Positions 51,416 through 60,707 of a stretch of 64,000 nucleotides of DNA are shown piece after piece. This DNA is from DIGJ01 sp041821315 (GTDB lineage Bacteria; Bacillota; Clostridia; Lachnospirales; Lachnospiraceae): the NCBI GenBank assembly GCA_041821315.1, contig JBGUEO010000009.1, positions 1 to 64,000 of the forward strand, given 5' to 3'. Both the position numbers and the translations under genes were made by a program. A model generated the notes under the pieces. It was not told the DNA's origin. It worked only from the letters and a program-made list of their open reading frames with translations, and ran no database searches. How positions within the stretch are numbered: the stretch's first letter is position 1; every line of letters begins with the position of its first letter.

Positions 51416-52326
51416 TCTCTTATCTCCTTCCCTGTTATATGAATAAATGCATCATCCATCGTCCCCGTTGAAACGGTAAACCCCTCGAAATATGTTTTGC
51501 ATGATTCAATAATTGGCAGTGCTTCCATGGTAGACTCTACATTAATTACGATTTGATCTGCACAAACATGGTAGTTTACCTGTTGGGAATCTAGTATATC
51601 TTCCATCTTCGCTACATTTCCACCAATCAACGTTACACTATCACTTGCATACTCTTCTTTTAACTGTGCCGGCGTACCTTTTGCTGCAATTTCACCGTGG
51701 TCAATCACAATGACATAATCTGCCTCTTTTGCCTCTTCCATATAGTGTGTCGTAAGAAAAACGGTCATCCCTTGCTCTTTTTGCAGTCGTTTTATTGTAT
51801 CCCATACGCTTTTTCGTGTTTGCGGATCAAGTCCTGTCGTCGGTTCATCTAAAAATAAAATATTAGGAGTATGAAGCAGCGCACGTGCAATATCACAACG
51901 ACGTCTTTGCCCACCCGATAGTTTTCCATATGGTCGTTTCAATAATTCAACGATTTCGGTTTCCATGGCTACCACTTTTAAACGTTCCAATCGTTCCCGC
52001 TTTGAGGACCCATAAAAACTTCCACGAAGCATTAAATTTTCTTCTACCGTTAGTACGGAATCTAGTAAACTTTCCTGAAATACCACCCCTATACTCTCTC
52101 GAATTGCTTCATCTTCGCTTCCAAGTGTATGACCATCTACTACTACGTTTCCTTCATCCGCTTCCAAAAATGTACAAATGGTATTAATTGTGGTTGACTT
52201 TCCCGCTCCATTGGGTCCTAAAAATGCAAATAACTTTCCCCGTTCCACATAAAAGTCTAGATTCTTTACCGCAGTTAAGGAACCATATGACTTTTTCAAG
52301 TGATTCACTTCAATAATTTTATCCAT
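51412..52326 (-). CDS. ABC exporter ATP-binding protein
   Basis: A 304-aa ATPase of the DrrA/CcmA type. Walker A is GPNGAGKST (about 36-44), signature LSGGQRRRCDIARAL, Walker B ILFLDEPTTGLDP, H-loop TTHYMEEA, and an extra C-terminal domain of 80 residues. The ATG at 52326 has AAAGGAG 8 bases upstream. It has its own transcription unit: a terminator separates it from DUF3021-LytTR, although LytTR/DUF3021 pairs often control adjacent exporters. Confidence 0.94.
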   Translation of the reverse strand: MDKIIEVNHLKKSYGSLTAVKNLDFYVERGKLFAFLGPNGAGKSTTINTICTFLEADEGNVVVDGHTLGSEDEAIRESIGVVFQESLLDSVLTVEENLMLRGSFYGSSKRERLERLKVVAMETEIVELLKRPYGKLSGGQRRRCDIARALLHTPNILFLDEPTTGLDPQTRKSVWDTIKRLQKEQGMTVFLTTHYMEEAKEADYVIVIDHGEIAAKGTPAQLKEEYASDSVTLIGGNVAKMEDILDSQQVNYHVCADQIVINVESTMEALPIIESCKTYFEGFTVSTGTMDDAFIHITGKEIRE

Positions 52327-52421
52327 TATTTTCTCCTTTATTGTTTTCATAGACTATATCACACTGCCATTTTCAAGTAAATATAGTAAAAAGTAAGGTG
52401 TTCACTTTGAGCGGTAAGTGG

Positions 52422-52458
52422 TAAAAAAAGAGTAGTAAGCGGTGTGCTTACTACTCTT
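52422..52458 (-). terminator. terminator after the DUF3021 gene
   Basis: AAGAGTAGTAAGC and GCTTACTACTCTT form a perfect 13-bp stem with a 5-base loop; minus-strand T-run at 52422-52428. The stem includes the last codons of the gene. Confidence 0.9.
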
Positions 52459-52876
52459 CTTGTATCCTCTTTAATCGTTCATTCATTTTAATTGCAAGAC
52501 GTAAATTCATTTGATGACCAATAAACCGAACCATCACATAGACTCCTGCAACAATTATTGCAAAAAACATGCCTCCCACTATATTCTCATACATATCTGC
52601 AATATACGCTAACAACAAAAGCAATGCTTCAAGTACAATAAAATGCAGTACAATTCGTATTCTCCATTTATGTTCCGGCAATTCCTTCTTGGAATAAAAA
52701 ATAAATAACGGTATATCAGCCAAGAATGAAAAAAGTAATACCCAACCAAAATAAAGCAGAGAAAAGGTTGCATTCTTATCAAGGATTAGACAAAATATGA
52801 AAGTTCCTGCAACCGTTCCAGTAACAATCACAAAGTAATCATAGACAAACGCTTTCCTTATTTCTTCGATACTCAT
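52451..52876 (-). CDS. DUF3021 membrane protein
   Basis: A 141-aa protein with four membrane segments, matching DUF3021. It is the usual partner of a small LytTR regulator, which it is thought to restrain (HdrM/BrsM-like systems in streptococci). It lies 12 bases after the LytTR gene. Confidence 0.85.
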   Translation of the reverse strand: MSIEEIRKAFVYDYFVIVTGTVAGTFIFCLILDKNATFSLLYFGWVLLFSFLADIPLFIFYSKKELPEHKWRIRIVLHFIVLEALLLLLAYIADMYENIVGGMFFAIIVAGVYVMVRFIGHQMNLRLAIKMNERLKRIQEE

Positions 52877-52888
52877 CCTTTTTTCCTC

Positions 52889-53326
52889 CTAGATTCCCAA
52901 TAACTTTTTTAATACTGGCACAAACTGTCTCGAAACCATGAGACTTTCTCCATTACGAAGCTGTGCCTCAAAGCGTCCGCTTAATACAGGACGAATACAT
53001 TCAATTTTTGAAGCGTTTATAATTAAAGATTTCGAAGCACGGAAAAAATGATTTCCTGCACATTTTGCTTCTAATTCATACAGCTTTTGCTTGGATTCAA
53101 ACACTTTTTCTTTTCCATAGATAAATGTCCGATTATCCACACTTTCAAAATAGTAGACCTCTTTCAATAAAATTTTATGAATCTTATCTCCATCCATCCC
53201 AATTAATGTACCTCTTTTTTGTTTTATTTCCTGAATCAATTGCAAAATTTCTTCATTCACTTCATAGCAACGAATTACGATTTCTTCTTCTTTACTTCGC
53301 ACAATTTCTTCTATCGAAATTTTCAC
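52889..53326 (-). CDS. LytTR-type DNA-binding regulator
   Basis: A 145-aa protein whose C-terminal 100 residues are a LytTR domain (KILLKEVYYFESVDNRTFIYG, HFFRASKSLIINASKIECI). There is no receiver domain. The start codon is GTG, with GGGG about 10 bases upstream. With DUF3021 it forms a membrane-regulated pair. It begins 24 bases after the GH13-like gene, so transcription probably comes from the ABC-F gene onward. Confidence 0.9.
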   Translation of the reverse strand: MKISIEEIVRSKEEEIVIRCYEVNEEILQLIQEIKQKRGTLIGMDGDKIHKILLKEVYYFESVDNRTFIYGKEKVFESKQKLYELEAKCAGNHFFRASKSLIINASKIECIRPVLSGRFEAQLRNGESLMVSRQFVPVLKKLLGI

Positions 53327-53350
53327 TCTGACATTTCCCCTACTTATTCC

Positions 53351-55195
53351 TTATTTTTCACAAATGATTCCCTGCAATACTACTATGGTTCTAGGTTTTA
53401 CCAAATAGGTTCTCTGATTTAACAGTTGATCTTCCTCTATCACACTCTTAGATGTATCCCATTTTAGTTTCCATTCTCGAGTCTTAGAAAGCATTGGTAA
53501 ATCAAAGGTATGTGATTCCCAATGCATATTAAATGCGATATAGAACGTATCATCCTTTTTCCCGTTTTCTAACAGTTGGTAATCTCCATTTAGCATAACC
53601 GAAAGTAATCGACTATAATTTGAATCATCAATATACCATGCTTTTGTTCCGTGAAACGAAATGTCTGGACTGCCACACGAAATATAATCCATCCCCGTTA
53701 GTTCCTCCTCTTTATGTAAAATCGGATGTTCCTTACGAAAAGCGACTAATTTTTTGACGAATTCAAGGATATCATTATTTGCTTTTATCAAATTCCAGTT
53801 AAGCCAGGTAATCGCATTGTCCTGACAATACGGATTGTTATTTCCTTTTTGTGAATTACCAAACTCATCACCAGCAAGTAGCATTGGTGTTCCCTGACTT
53901 AGATATAACATCAGTAAAGCATTTTTTATCTGCTTATTTCGAATCATTAATACTTGCTTTTTCTTTGTCTCCCCTTCTTTCCCGCAATTCCAACTATAAT
54001 TAAAATCGGTACCATCTCTCCCTTGTTCTCCGTTTGGTTCATTATGTTTAATATCATAGGAAAACAAATCCATCAAGGTAAACCCATTCACATAAGTAAT
54101 ATAGTTAATTACCGCCTGATTCTTGGGATTTTTTTTCATACGATGCATGAATGCACGTACTTGTCCCTCATCTCCCTTAAGAAAACGGCGTGCATCCGTC
54201 AAAAAGCCTTCATTAAATTCAGCGCTATGATGCTTGCTTCCATCGCTTGTATCAACGACTTGTTCCTCTCCACTCCAAGAAGCGGCTAGTAATTTCACAC
54301 ATCCGAGGATCGGATCGTTCGAAATAATTTCAACAGGCACCACATTATCATTCACACGAAAACCATCGACATGGTAATTTAATTTCCAGTGGCGAAGACA
54401 ATCAATGATGAGACTTACATTGGTACCTTTTGGGAAGAACATGTCCATAAGCACTTCCATCTTTTCTCTATGAAGCTTTTTTATCAGCTCTTTTACTTCT
54501 ATTTGAGGATTTCCATTTTTTGACGTAAAGGATGCCTTTGGTGCAAAATAAAACGCCCGATTCGCATATCCCCAATAATTAATCTTCGGATTGCTCCTAA
54601 TAATTGGTTCATATTTTGTGATATCCTCCTTGGCATCATACTCATCAAACTCATAACAAGGCAATAAAAGTAAAGCATTCATTCCCAATTCTTTTATGTA
54701 CGGTATTTTTTCTGTCACTCCTTGAAATGTGCCTTTGTGAACCACATTAGAAGAAGAATGCTTGGTATATCCTCTCACATGAAGCTGATACAAATACAAG
54801 TCAGAATATGCAATATTGGGTGAACTGTCCGACTCCCAATCAAACGTTTGATCACAAACAACTCCTCTTTTCTGTCTTTCATTTTGGTTACTTCCCCAAT
54901 GCTCGCAACCTGCTAGTTTTGTTGCATAGGGATCAACAATCTGCTTACCATCTACTTCAAACAAATACTCTAATCCCGCAAAATCCGTAATTTTTTTGTC
55001 TTGAAAACACACAGAAAATACATTCCCTATTCTATGCTCTGTTATGTCTACGGTAACTATAGGCAATTTTTCACCAGGATTAAAAAGAAGCAGACTACAT
55101 CGTTTGGCATATATCTCATGTAATGCAAATTGCACTCCGCTTATTGTCTGATTCATTCCAAGTGGAAGTGGCGTTCCTATACTTACTCTTTGCAT
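53351..55195 (-). CDS. GH13-fold debranching-like protein lacking catalytic residues
   Basis: A 614-aa protein aligned along its length with isoamylase/GlgX-type GH13 enzymes (N-terminal CBM48-like domain 1-110, barrel about 130-530, C-terminal beta domain). All catalytic acids are replaced: region II reads VDGFRVN (nucleophile Asp to Asn282), region III KLLAASW (acid/base Glu to Ala305), region IV TYVNGF (His-Asp to Val369-Asn370). The region I Asn-His is also missing (MDMFFPK). The structural motifs LLAGDEFGNSQKGNNN and DFNYSWNCG remain. It is therefore probably a non-enzymatic glycan-binding or regulatory protein. It overlaps the ABC-F gene by 13 bases. Confidence 0.85.
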   Translation of the reverse strand: MQRVSIGTPLPLGMNQTISGVQFALHEIYAKRCSLLLFNPGEKLPIVTVDITEHRIGNVFSVCFQDKKITDFAGLEYLFEVDGKQIVDPYATKLAGCEHWGSNQNERQKRGVVCDQTFDWESDSSPNIAYSDLYLYQLHVRGYTKHSSSNVVHKGTFQGVTEKIPYIKELGMNALLLLPCYEFDEYDAKEDITKYEPIIRSNPKINYWGYANRAFYFAPKASFTSKNGNPQIEVKELIKKLHREKMEVLMDMFFPKGTNVSLIIDCLRHWKLNYHVDGFRVNDNVVPVEIISNDPILGCVKLLAASWSGEEQVVDTSDGSKHHSAEFNEGFLTDARRFLKGDEGQVRAFMHRMKKNPKNQAVINYITYVNGFTLMDLFSYDIKHNEPNGEQGRDGTDFNYSWNCGKEGETKKKQVLMIRNKQIKNALLMLYLSQGTPMLLAGDEFGNSQKGNNNPYCQDNAITWLNWNLIKANNDILEFVKKLVAFRKEHPILHKEEELTGMDYISCGSPDISFHGTKAWYIDDSNYSRLLSVMLNGDYQLLENGKKDDTFYIAFNMHWESHTFDLPMLSKTREWKLKWDTSKSVIEEDQLLNQRTYLVKPRTIVVLQGIICEK

Positions 55196-56979
55196 TTTTC
55201 CTTCTCCATTTTTTCTGCCAGATCATTTAGATAAACCCAGCGTTCCATCTTTTCATCAAGCATTTGCTCCAGTTCTTCTTTTTCTTTCGTTAATGCCGAA
55301 AGTTTTGCATAATTTGTTGCTTGTACTTCCATTTCTTTACCGATGATATCGATTTGCTCTTCCAATCGTTGAATCGTTTCATCAATTTCATCGAACTCTT
55401 TTTGCTCTTTGTAGGAAAATTTAAGCTTCTTTGGTTCTTTACTTTTTTCTGTTTTTTGTTTTTCTTCCTTCGGTTTCTCTAACCCTTCAAAAATAGTTGT
55501 TCCTTTTCGTGACACATAATCACTATAATTTCCCTCATAACAATGTATTTGCTGTTTTTCAAAGGAAAAGATACGAGTCGTAAGTTTATCAAGAAAATAG
55601 CGGTCATGGGAGACAGCAACCACAATCCCATCATAGTCTTTTAAATAATCCTCCAATATAGTTAACGTCTGAATATCCAAATCATTCGTTGGCTCGTCCA
55701 AAATCAAAACATTAGGTGCCTCCATTAATATTTTCAACAAATATAGTCGACGTTTCTCTCCACCAGAGAGTTTTTCAATCAATGCGTGTTGTAAGGTTCC
55801 ATCAAATAAAAATTTTTCACACATCTGAGAGGCGGTTATCTCTCCATCTGCTGTTTTTATATATTCTGCGGTTCCTTTAATATAGTCTAATACCTTTTGA
55901 TTTTCGTCCATATACTCATTTTCTTGCGAAAAGTATCCCAGTTTAACCGTTTCTCCAATAATCACTTCTCCAGCATCTGGTTTTTCGATTCCATTTATAA
56001 TTTTAAGTAAGGTAGATTTCCCACATCCATTGTAACCAATAATACCAATCCGATCCCCTCTTAAAAAAATGTAAGAAAATGCTTCAAACAACTTTTTATC
56101 CTTATATGCCTTTGCAATGCCTGATAACTCAACTGTCTTTTTACCAAGTCTTGAAGCTAGCATGTTTACCTCAACCGCTCCATCTTCTACGATTTTCTCC
56201 CGACCTTTTAATTCTTCAAATCGCAAAATATGAGCCTTTTGTTTTGTAGAACGAGCTCTTGCTCCCCGCATCATCCATTCCAAATCCTGTTGGTACAAAC
56301 TTTTTTTCTTTCTTTCAGTAGCCAACTCCATCTCTTCTCTTTGTGCCTTTAGTTCTAAAAACCCCCTATAATTTGCTTGATAGGTATAAAGATTTCCTTT
56401 ATCAATTTCAAAAATTCGATTGGTGACTTTATCTAAAAAATAGCGGTCATGTGTTACCATAATAAATGATTTCTTCCACTGACTCAGATAGTTTTCCAAC
56501 CACTCTGCCATCGCGTGATCTAGATGGTTTGTGGGTTCATCCAGGACTAAAATATCCGCAGGTGAAAGTAACGTTCGAACAAGCGCCACTCTCTTTTTTT
56601 GTCCTCCTGAGAGTGTAGTAACCATTCCATCTACTTGTTCAATTCCCAGTTTCTCCAACATGGACTTTGCCTGCCCTCGAATATTCCAATGGCTTTCTTC
56701 TACTTGCTTGCCCTCTATCACATTTTCTAATATTGTAAGAGTTTCATCAAAAATTGGAGACTGTGCTAGATATTCAATTTTAATTTTATTTCCTTTTGTA
56801 ATTGCTCCAAGATCGGGTTTTAAAAGACCTGCAATCATTTTAAGTAAGGTGGATTTTCCAGTTCCATTAATTCCAATAACCCCAATTTTATCGCCCTCAT
56901 CTATGCCAAATGATACATCTTTTAGTAAAATTTTATCCGTAAAACTTTTTTCTATTTTTTCCCCAGTTAATACATTCAT
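55183..56979 (-). CDS. ABC-F family ATPase, Uup-like
   Basis: A 598-aa protein with two ABC domains without membrane spans. Both Walker A sites are intact (GINGTGKST and GYNGCGKST), as are LSGGQKKR and LSGGEKRR, and DEPTNHLD and DEPTNDLD. A charged coiled-coil C-terminal domain (about 515-598) is typical of Uup. ABC-F proteins of this group act on ribosomes or DNA; drug resistance is not implied. It heads the minus-strand unit with the GH13-like, LytTR and DUF3021 genes and is divergent from the second ABC-F gene. Confidence 0.92.
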   Translation of the reverse strand: MNVLTGEKIEKSFTDKILLKDVSFGIDEGDKIGVIGINGTGKSTLLKMIAGLLKPDLGAITKGNKIKIEYLAQSPIFDETLTILENVIEGKQVEESHWNIRGQAKSMLEKLGIEQVDGMVTTLSGGQKKRVALVRTLLSPADILVLDEPTNHLDHAMAEWLENYLSQWKKSFIMVTHDRYFLDKVTNRIFEIDKGNLYTYQANYRGFLELKAQREEMELATERKKKSLYQQDLEWMMRGARARSTKQKAHILRFEELKGREKIVEDGAVEVNMLASRLGKKTVELSGIAKAYKDKKLFEAFSYIFLRGDRIGIIGYNGCGKSTLLKIINGIEKPDAGEVIIGETVKLGYFSQENEYMDENQKVLDYIKGTAEYIKTADGEITASQMCEKFLFDGTLQHALIEKLSGGEKRRLYLLKILMEAPNVLILDEPTNDLDIQTLTILEDYLKDYDGIVVAVSHDRYFLDKLTTRIFSFEKQQIHCYEGNYSDYVSRKGTTIFEGLEKPKEEKQKTEKSKEPKKLKFSYKEQKEFDEIDETIQRLEEQIDIIGKEMEVQATNYAKLSALTKEKEELEQMLDEKMERWVYLNDLAEKMEKEKCKE

Positions 56980-57081
56980 AAATTTCTTACGTTTCCTTTC
57001 TCTATATGCCGTATCAGGAATGTCATTTTCATTTATTATAACGAAAATAGAATATCAATACAAGGAAAAGTAAAAAAACAC

Positions 57082-57109
57082 TTGCAAAATGGAGAATATA
57101 CGATAAAAT
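57082..57109 (+). promoter_or_regulatory. promoter of the second ABC-F gene
   Basis: TTGCAA (57082-57087), 16 bases, TAAAAT (57104-57109), about 62 bases before the ATG. Confidence 0.5.
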
Positions 57110-57171
57110 AAAATCTGATGTCTATAAAATGAACGAAACTATTAATAAATTGAAATAGAAAGGAACTTACT

Positions 57172-58806
57172 ATGATTCAAGCAAGTAACATTACACTTAG
57201 ATTGGGCAAGAAAGCCTTATTTGAAGAAGTAAACATTAAATTCACCGAGGGAAACTGCTATGGTTTGATTGGTGCAAACGGTGCAGGAAAATCTACATTT
57301 CTTCGCATCTTAACCGGAGAGTTAGAACCTACCAATGGTGATGTTATTATCACTCCTGGTCAAAGGCTCTCCTTCTTAAAACAAGATCACTTCAAATTTG
57401 ATGAATTTACCGTACTTGATACCGTTATTATGGGTAATGAAAGACTCTACGATATCATGAAGGAAAAAGAAGTAATCTATGCAAAAGAGGATTTTACAGA
57501 AGAAGATGGAATAAAAGCAAGTGAATTAGAAGGTGAATTTGCAACACTCAATGGTTGGGAAGCAGAATCTGATTCCGCTTCACTTCTTAACGGACTAGGA
57601 ATTGATAACGATATCCATTACTCCCTTATGAAAGATTTGAGTGGTTCACAAAAAATCAAAGTATTATTAGCTCAGGCACTGTTTGGAAATCCAGACATCC
57701 TTCTACTCGACGAACCGACAAACCATTTAGACTTAGATGCTATCCGTTGGCTAGAAGAGTTTTTGATAAACTTTGACAATACCGTAATCGTCGTATCGCA
57801 TGACCGGTATTTTCTCAATAAAGTTTGTACTCATACTGCTGACATTGATTATGCAAAAATCCAACTCTATGCCGGCAATTATGACTTTTGGTATGAATCA
57901 AGTCAGTTAATGGTAAAGCAAATGAAAGATGCCAATAAAAAGAAAGAAGAAAAAATCAAAGAACTACAAGACTTTATACAACGCTTTAGTGCAAATGCTT
58001 CCAAATCAAAACAAGCAACTTCGCGTAAAAAAGCTTTGGAAAAAATTGAACTCGATGACATTCGTCCATCCAGTCGTAAATATCCTTATATTGATTTTCG
58101 TCCAAGTCGCGATATTGGAAATGAAGTATTAACCGTAAGCAATTTATCGAAAACAATTGATGGCGTAAAAGTACTAGATAATCTTTCTTTTATCATTTCA
58201 CACAATGACAAAGTTGCCTTCGTCGGAGGAAATACCAATGCTACAACCACCCTATTTAAAATTCTAGCTGGAGAAATGGAACCAGACGAGGGTTCTTACC
58301 AGTGGGGTATCACAACAAGCCAAGCTTATTTCCCAAAGGACAACACAAAAGAGTTTTCCGGTAGTGAAACCATTGTTGATTGGTTGATGCCATATTCTCC
58401 TGAAAAAGATGTAACTTACGTTCGTGGATTTATGGGAAGAATGTTATTTGCTGGTGATGATGGTATGAAAAAAGTAAATATACTTTCTGGTGGTGAAAAA
58501 GTACGCGTTATGTTATCTAAGATGATGCTTATGGCATCCAATGTACTTATTATGGATGAACCTACGAATCATCTGGACATGGAATCCATTACAGCATTAA
58601 ACAATGGTATTATGAAATTCCCAGGCGTTGTACTATTTACATCACAAGATCACCAATTCATTCAAACCATTGCGAACCATATCATGGAGATTACTCCAAA
58701 TGGTTTGCTTGATAAAGTTGCGACCTATGATGAATATCTAGATAGTGATGACATGGCACGTAAACGTCAGGTGCTCAGTGTTCAGTCAGAAGAGAATGAA
58801 GATTAA
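57172..58806 (+). CDS. ABC-F family ATPase, YkpA/YbiT-like, degenerate second Walker A
   Basis: A 544-aa ABC-F protein. The first domain is normal: GANGAGKST (34-42), LSGSQKIKVLLAQAL, LLDEPTNHLD. In the second domain the Walker A place reads GGNTNATTT (352-360). The invariant Lys is Thr358 and the preceding Gly is Ala357, while signature LSGGEK and Walker B IMDEPTNHLD are intact. YkpA-type proteins often deviate here but usually keep the Lys. ATP binding at site 2 is probably impaired. AGGAAC precedes the ATG; a terminator follows. Confidence 0.92.
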   Translation: MIQASNITLRLGKKALFEEVNIKFTEGNCYGLIGANGAGKSTFLRILTGELEPTNGDVIITPGQRLSFLKQDHFKFDEFTVLDTVIMGNERLYDIMKEKEVIYAKEDFTEEDGIKASELEGEFATLNGWEAESDSASLLNGLGIDNDIHYSLMKDLSGSQKIKVLLAQALFGNPDILLLDEPTNHLDLDAIRWLEEFLINFDNTVIVVSHDRYFLNKVCTHTADIDYAKIQLYAGNYDFWYESSQLMVKQMKDANKKKEEKIKELQDFIQRFSANASKSKQATSRKKALEKIELDDIRPSSRKYPYIDFRPSRDIGNEVLTVSNLSKTIDGVKVLDNLSFIISHNDKVAFVGGNTNATTTLFKILAGEMEPDEGSYQWGITTSQAYFPKDNTKEFSGSETIVDWLMPYSPEKDVTYVRGFMGRMLFAGDDGMKKVNILSGGEKVRVMLSKMMLMASNVLIMDEPTNHLDMESITALNNGIMKFPGVVLFTSQDHQFIQTIANHIMEITPNGLLDKVATYDEYLDSDDMARKRQVLSVQSEENED

Positions 58807-58840
58807 TTTTTCTCCGTTACAAGTAAAGCTTTGCTAAAGG

Positions 58841-58895
58841 GAATAGAGACTGCAAATTAGAAGATAATCTTCAATTTCGCAGCTCTATTCTTTTT
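58841..58895 (+). terminator. terminator after the second ABC-F gene
   Basis: GAATAGAG.CTGC.AATT pairs with AATT.GCAG.CTCTATTC, followed by TTTTT. Confidence 0.85.
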
Positions 58896-58990
58896 AATTG
58901 AATAAAATTAAGTGTCTGCCACACTTTTGCTATACTTTTCCTTTAGCCTTTTTATAGATAGCTACATCTTTTACAAATGGAGGAACTACT

Positions 58991-60694
58991 ATGTTTAGAA
59001 AAAAATGGAATAACAAAGCAATTCCACTTTTGCTTCTTAGTTTAATACTAAGCTCCCTGATTGGAACAACGAGCCGTGCAACTACAATTGATGATCCAGG
59101 AATCGGCCGCCTAGGTTCAAACATGGAAACGCAAAACAAATCAGGAATTAAACTTCTCTCTACCCCCTTTTATCCAATTGATTTCAATCATAATCCAATC
59201 TATGATGATTGTATTTTATTAAATGGTATTGATGTATCAAAATACCAAGCTGAAATTGACTGGGATAAGGCGAAAGCTTCTGGCGTCGACTTTGCATTCA
59301 TCCGTGTCGGTTTTCGCGGATATGGTACTGGAGGAAATTTTGGTGCCGATGCTTATTATGACCAAAATATGCAAGGTGCAATTGCCGCTGGCATTCCAGT
59401 GGGAGTGTATTTTTTTTCACAGGCAACGAGTGAAGCAGAAGCAATCGAAGAAGCAAATTATACGTTAGAACAAATTAGCAGATATCAAATATCCTTACCA
59501 ATTGTTATGGATTTTGAATATGCTAGTGCAAATGGAGGGCAAACAGGACGTCTCTATGATGCAAACTTATCTCAGCAAAAAGCTACCAATGTCTGTCTAG
59601 CATTCTGTAATACAATTCAGTCAAGCGGATATACGCCAATGGTTTACGCCAATCTAACCATGTTAAAAAAAGGCTTATATGCCGATCAAATTTCTGATCG
59701 TTATGATATTTGGTTAGCTAACTATACCAATGAAACGAGCTATACTGGAGATTACAGTTTTTGGCAATACACAAGTAGTGGAACCGTTGATGGAATTGTA
59801 GGAAGGGTAGATAGTAATTTTTGGTATAAAAAAACACCAGATAAAGTAACAAATTTATCTACAATTGGTCATTCTTCCTCTAATATTACCTTGCAATGGA
59901 AAAAAACAAACGGTGCGCAAGGGTATCAACTATATCGAAGTTCTTCAAAAAGTGGTCCCTATACTCGCATCGATTCGGTTTCTGGCGCCGCAATAACAAC
60001 TTATATTGATACGAGCATAAAATCATCAACTCCTTATTATTACAAAGTTCGTGCTTATTTAAAATTTGGTGGAAATAACTATTTTGGAAGTTTTTCCAGT
60101 CGAATCACTACCTACACTTTACCAAATACTGTTGAACAGGTAACAGCAAAACCTAGCTCAACCAGTTCAATTACAGTTAAATGGGATAAAGTAGACGACT
60201 GTGATGGTTATCGAGTCTACTATTACGATGATAATTTACAAAAATTTGTAAAATTAAAGACACTTACTAACGCAGACAAAACTACATACACACATACGAA
60301 TCTAGATTCTGCTACTAACTATCAATATCGGATATCTGCTTTTTCAAGGATCCATACGAAGGCGCGTTTTGGTAGTCCCTCCAAATGGATTGTATCGTCT
60401 CCACTACCAGTCAAAATAGCAGATCTTTCTGTCGGTGGAAAAACCACATCCCGGATTCGTCTCAATTGGAGCAAAGTAGCAGGCGCAAATGGTTATCAAA
60501 TTTATTTTTATGATAAATCAGCTAAAAAATATGTAAAACTCATAACCGTATCAGCAAATGATCAAACTTATGTTTGCAAAAATCTAGAAAAAAGCACTTC
60601 CTACACGTTCAAGATAAGAGCATATAAACGAATCAATAATAAAAATTATTTTGGTTCTTTTCACAAGTTAAGAACAAAAACCTCCACGAAATAG
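58991..60694 (+). CDS. secreted GH25 lysozyme with three fibronectin III-like domains
   Basis: A 567-aa secreted protein. The signal peptide is residues 1-30 (cleavage near SRA-TT). The GH25 muramidase domain covers about 77-280, with the catalytic Asp and Glu visible in GIDVSKYQ (D81) and VMDFEYA (D174, E176). Three FnIII-like repeats follow (about 284-375, 378-470, 474-567), each with NVT/SITVKW-type strands and Y-x-F/Y-K-I/V-R-A-Y ends. It hydrolyses peptidoglycan outside the cell, for wall turnover or competition. There is no sortase motif. ATGGAGG precedes the ATG. Confidence 0.93.
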   Translation: MFRKKWNNKAIPLLLLSLILSSLIGTTSRATTIDDPGIGRLGSNMETQNKSGIKLLSTPFYPIDFNHNPIYDDCILLNGIDVSKYQAEIDWDKAKASGVDFAFIRVGFRGYGTGGNFGADAYYDQNMQGAIAAGIPVGVYFFSQATSEAEAIEEANYTLEQISRYQISLPIVMDFEYASANGGQTGRLYDANLSQQKATNVCLAFCNTIQSSGYTPMVYANLTMLKKGLYADQISDRYDIWLANYTNETSYTGDYSFWQYTSSGTVDGIVGRVDSNFWYKKTPDKVTNLSTIGHSSSNITLQWKKTNGAQGYQLYRSSSKSGPYTRIDSVSGAAITTYIDTSIKSSTPYYYKVRAYLKFGGNNYFGSFSSRITTYTLPNTVEQVTAKPSSTSSITVKWDKVDDCDGYRVYYYDDNLQKFVKLKTLTNADKTTYTHTNLDSATNYQYRISAFSRIHTKARFGSPSKWIVSSPLPVKIADLSVGGKTTSRIRLNWSKVAGANGYQIYFYDKSAKKYVKLITVSANDQTYVCKNLEKSTSYTFKIRAYKRINNKNYFGSFHKLRTKTSTK

Positions 60695-60704
60695 TGGAGG
60701 TTTT
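60678..60704 (+). terminator. terminator of the GH25 gene
   Basis: AAACCTCCAC and GTGGAGGTTT pair perfectly; the stop codon lies in the loop and right arm, and a T-run follows. Confidence 0.88.
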
Positions 60705-60707
60705 CCC

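Noticed and set aside
53351..55195. Active glycogen debranching enzyme (glgX/pullulanase) annotation
   Set aside because: All catalytic acids of GH13 regions II-IV are substituted, so an active hydrolase name would mislead.
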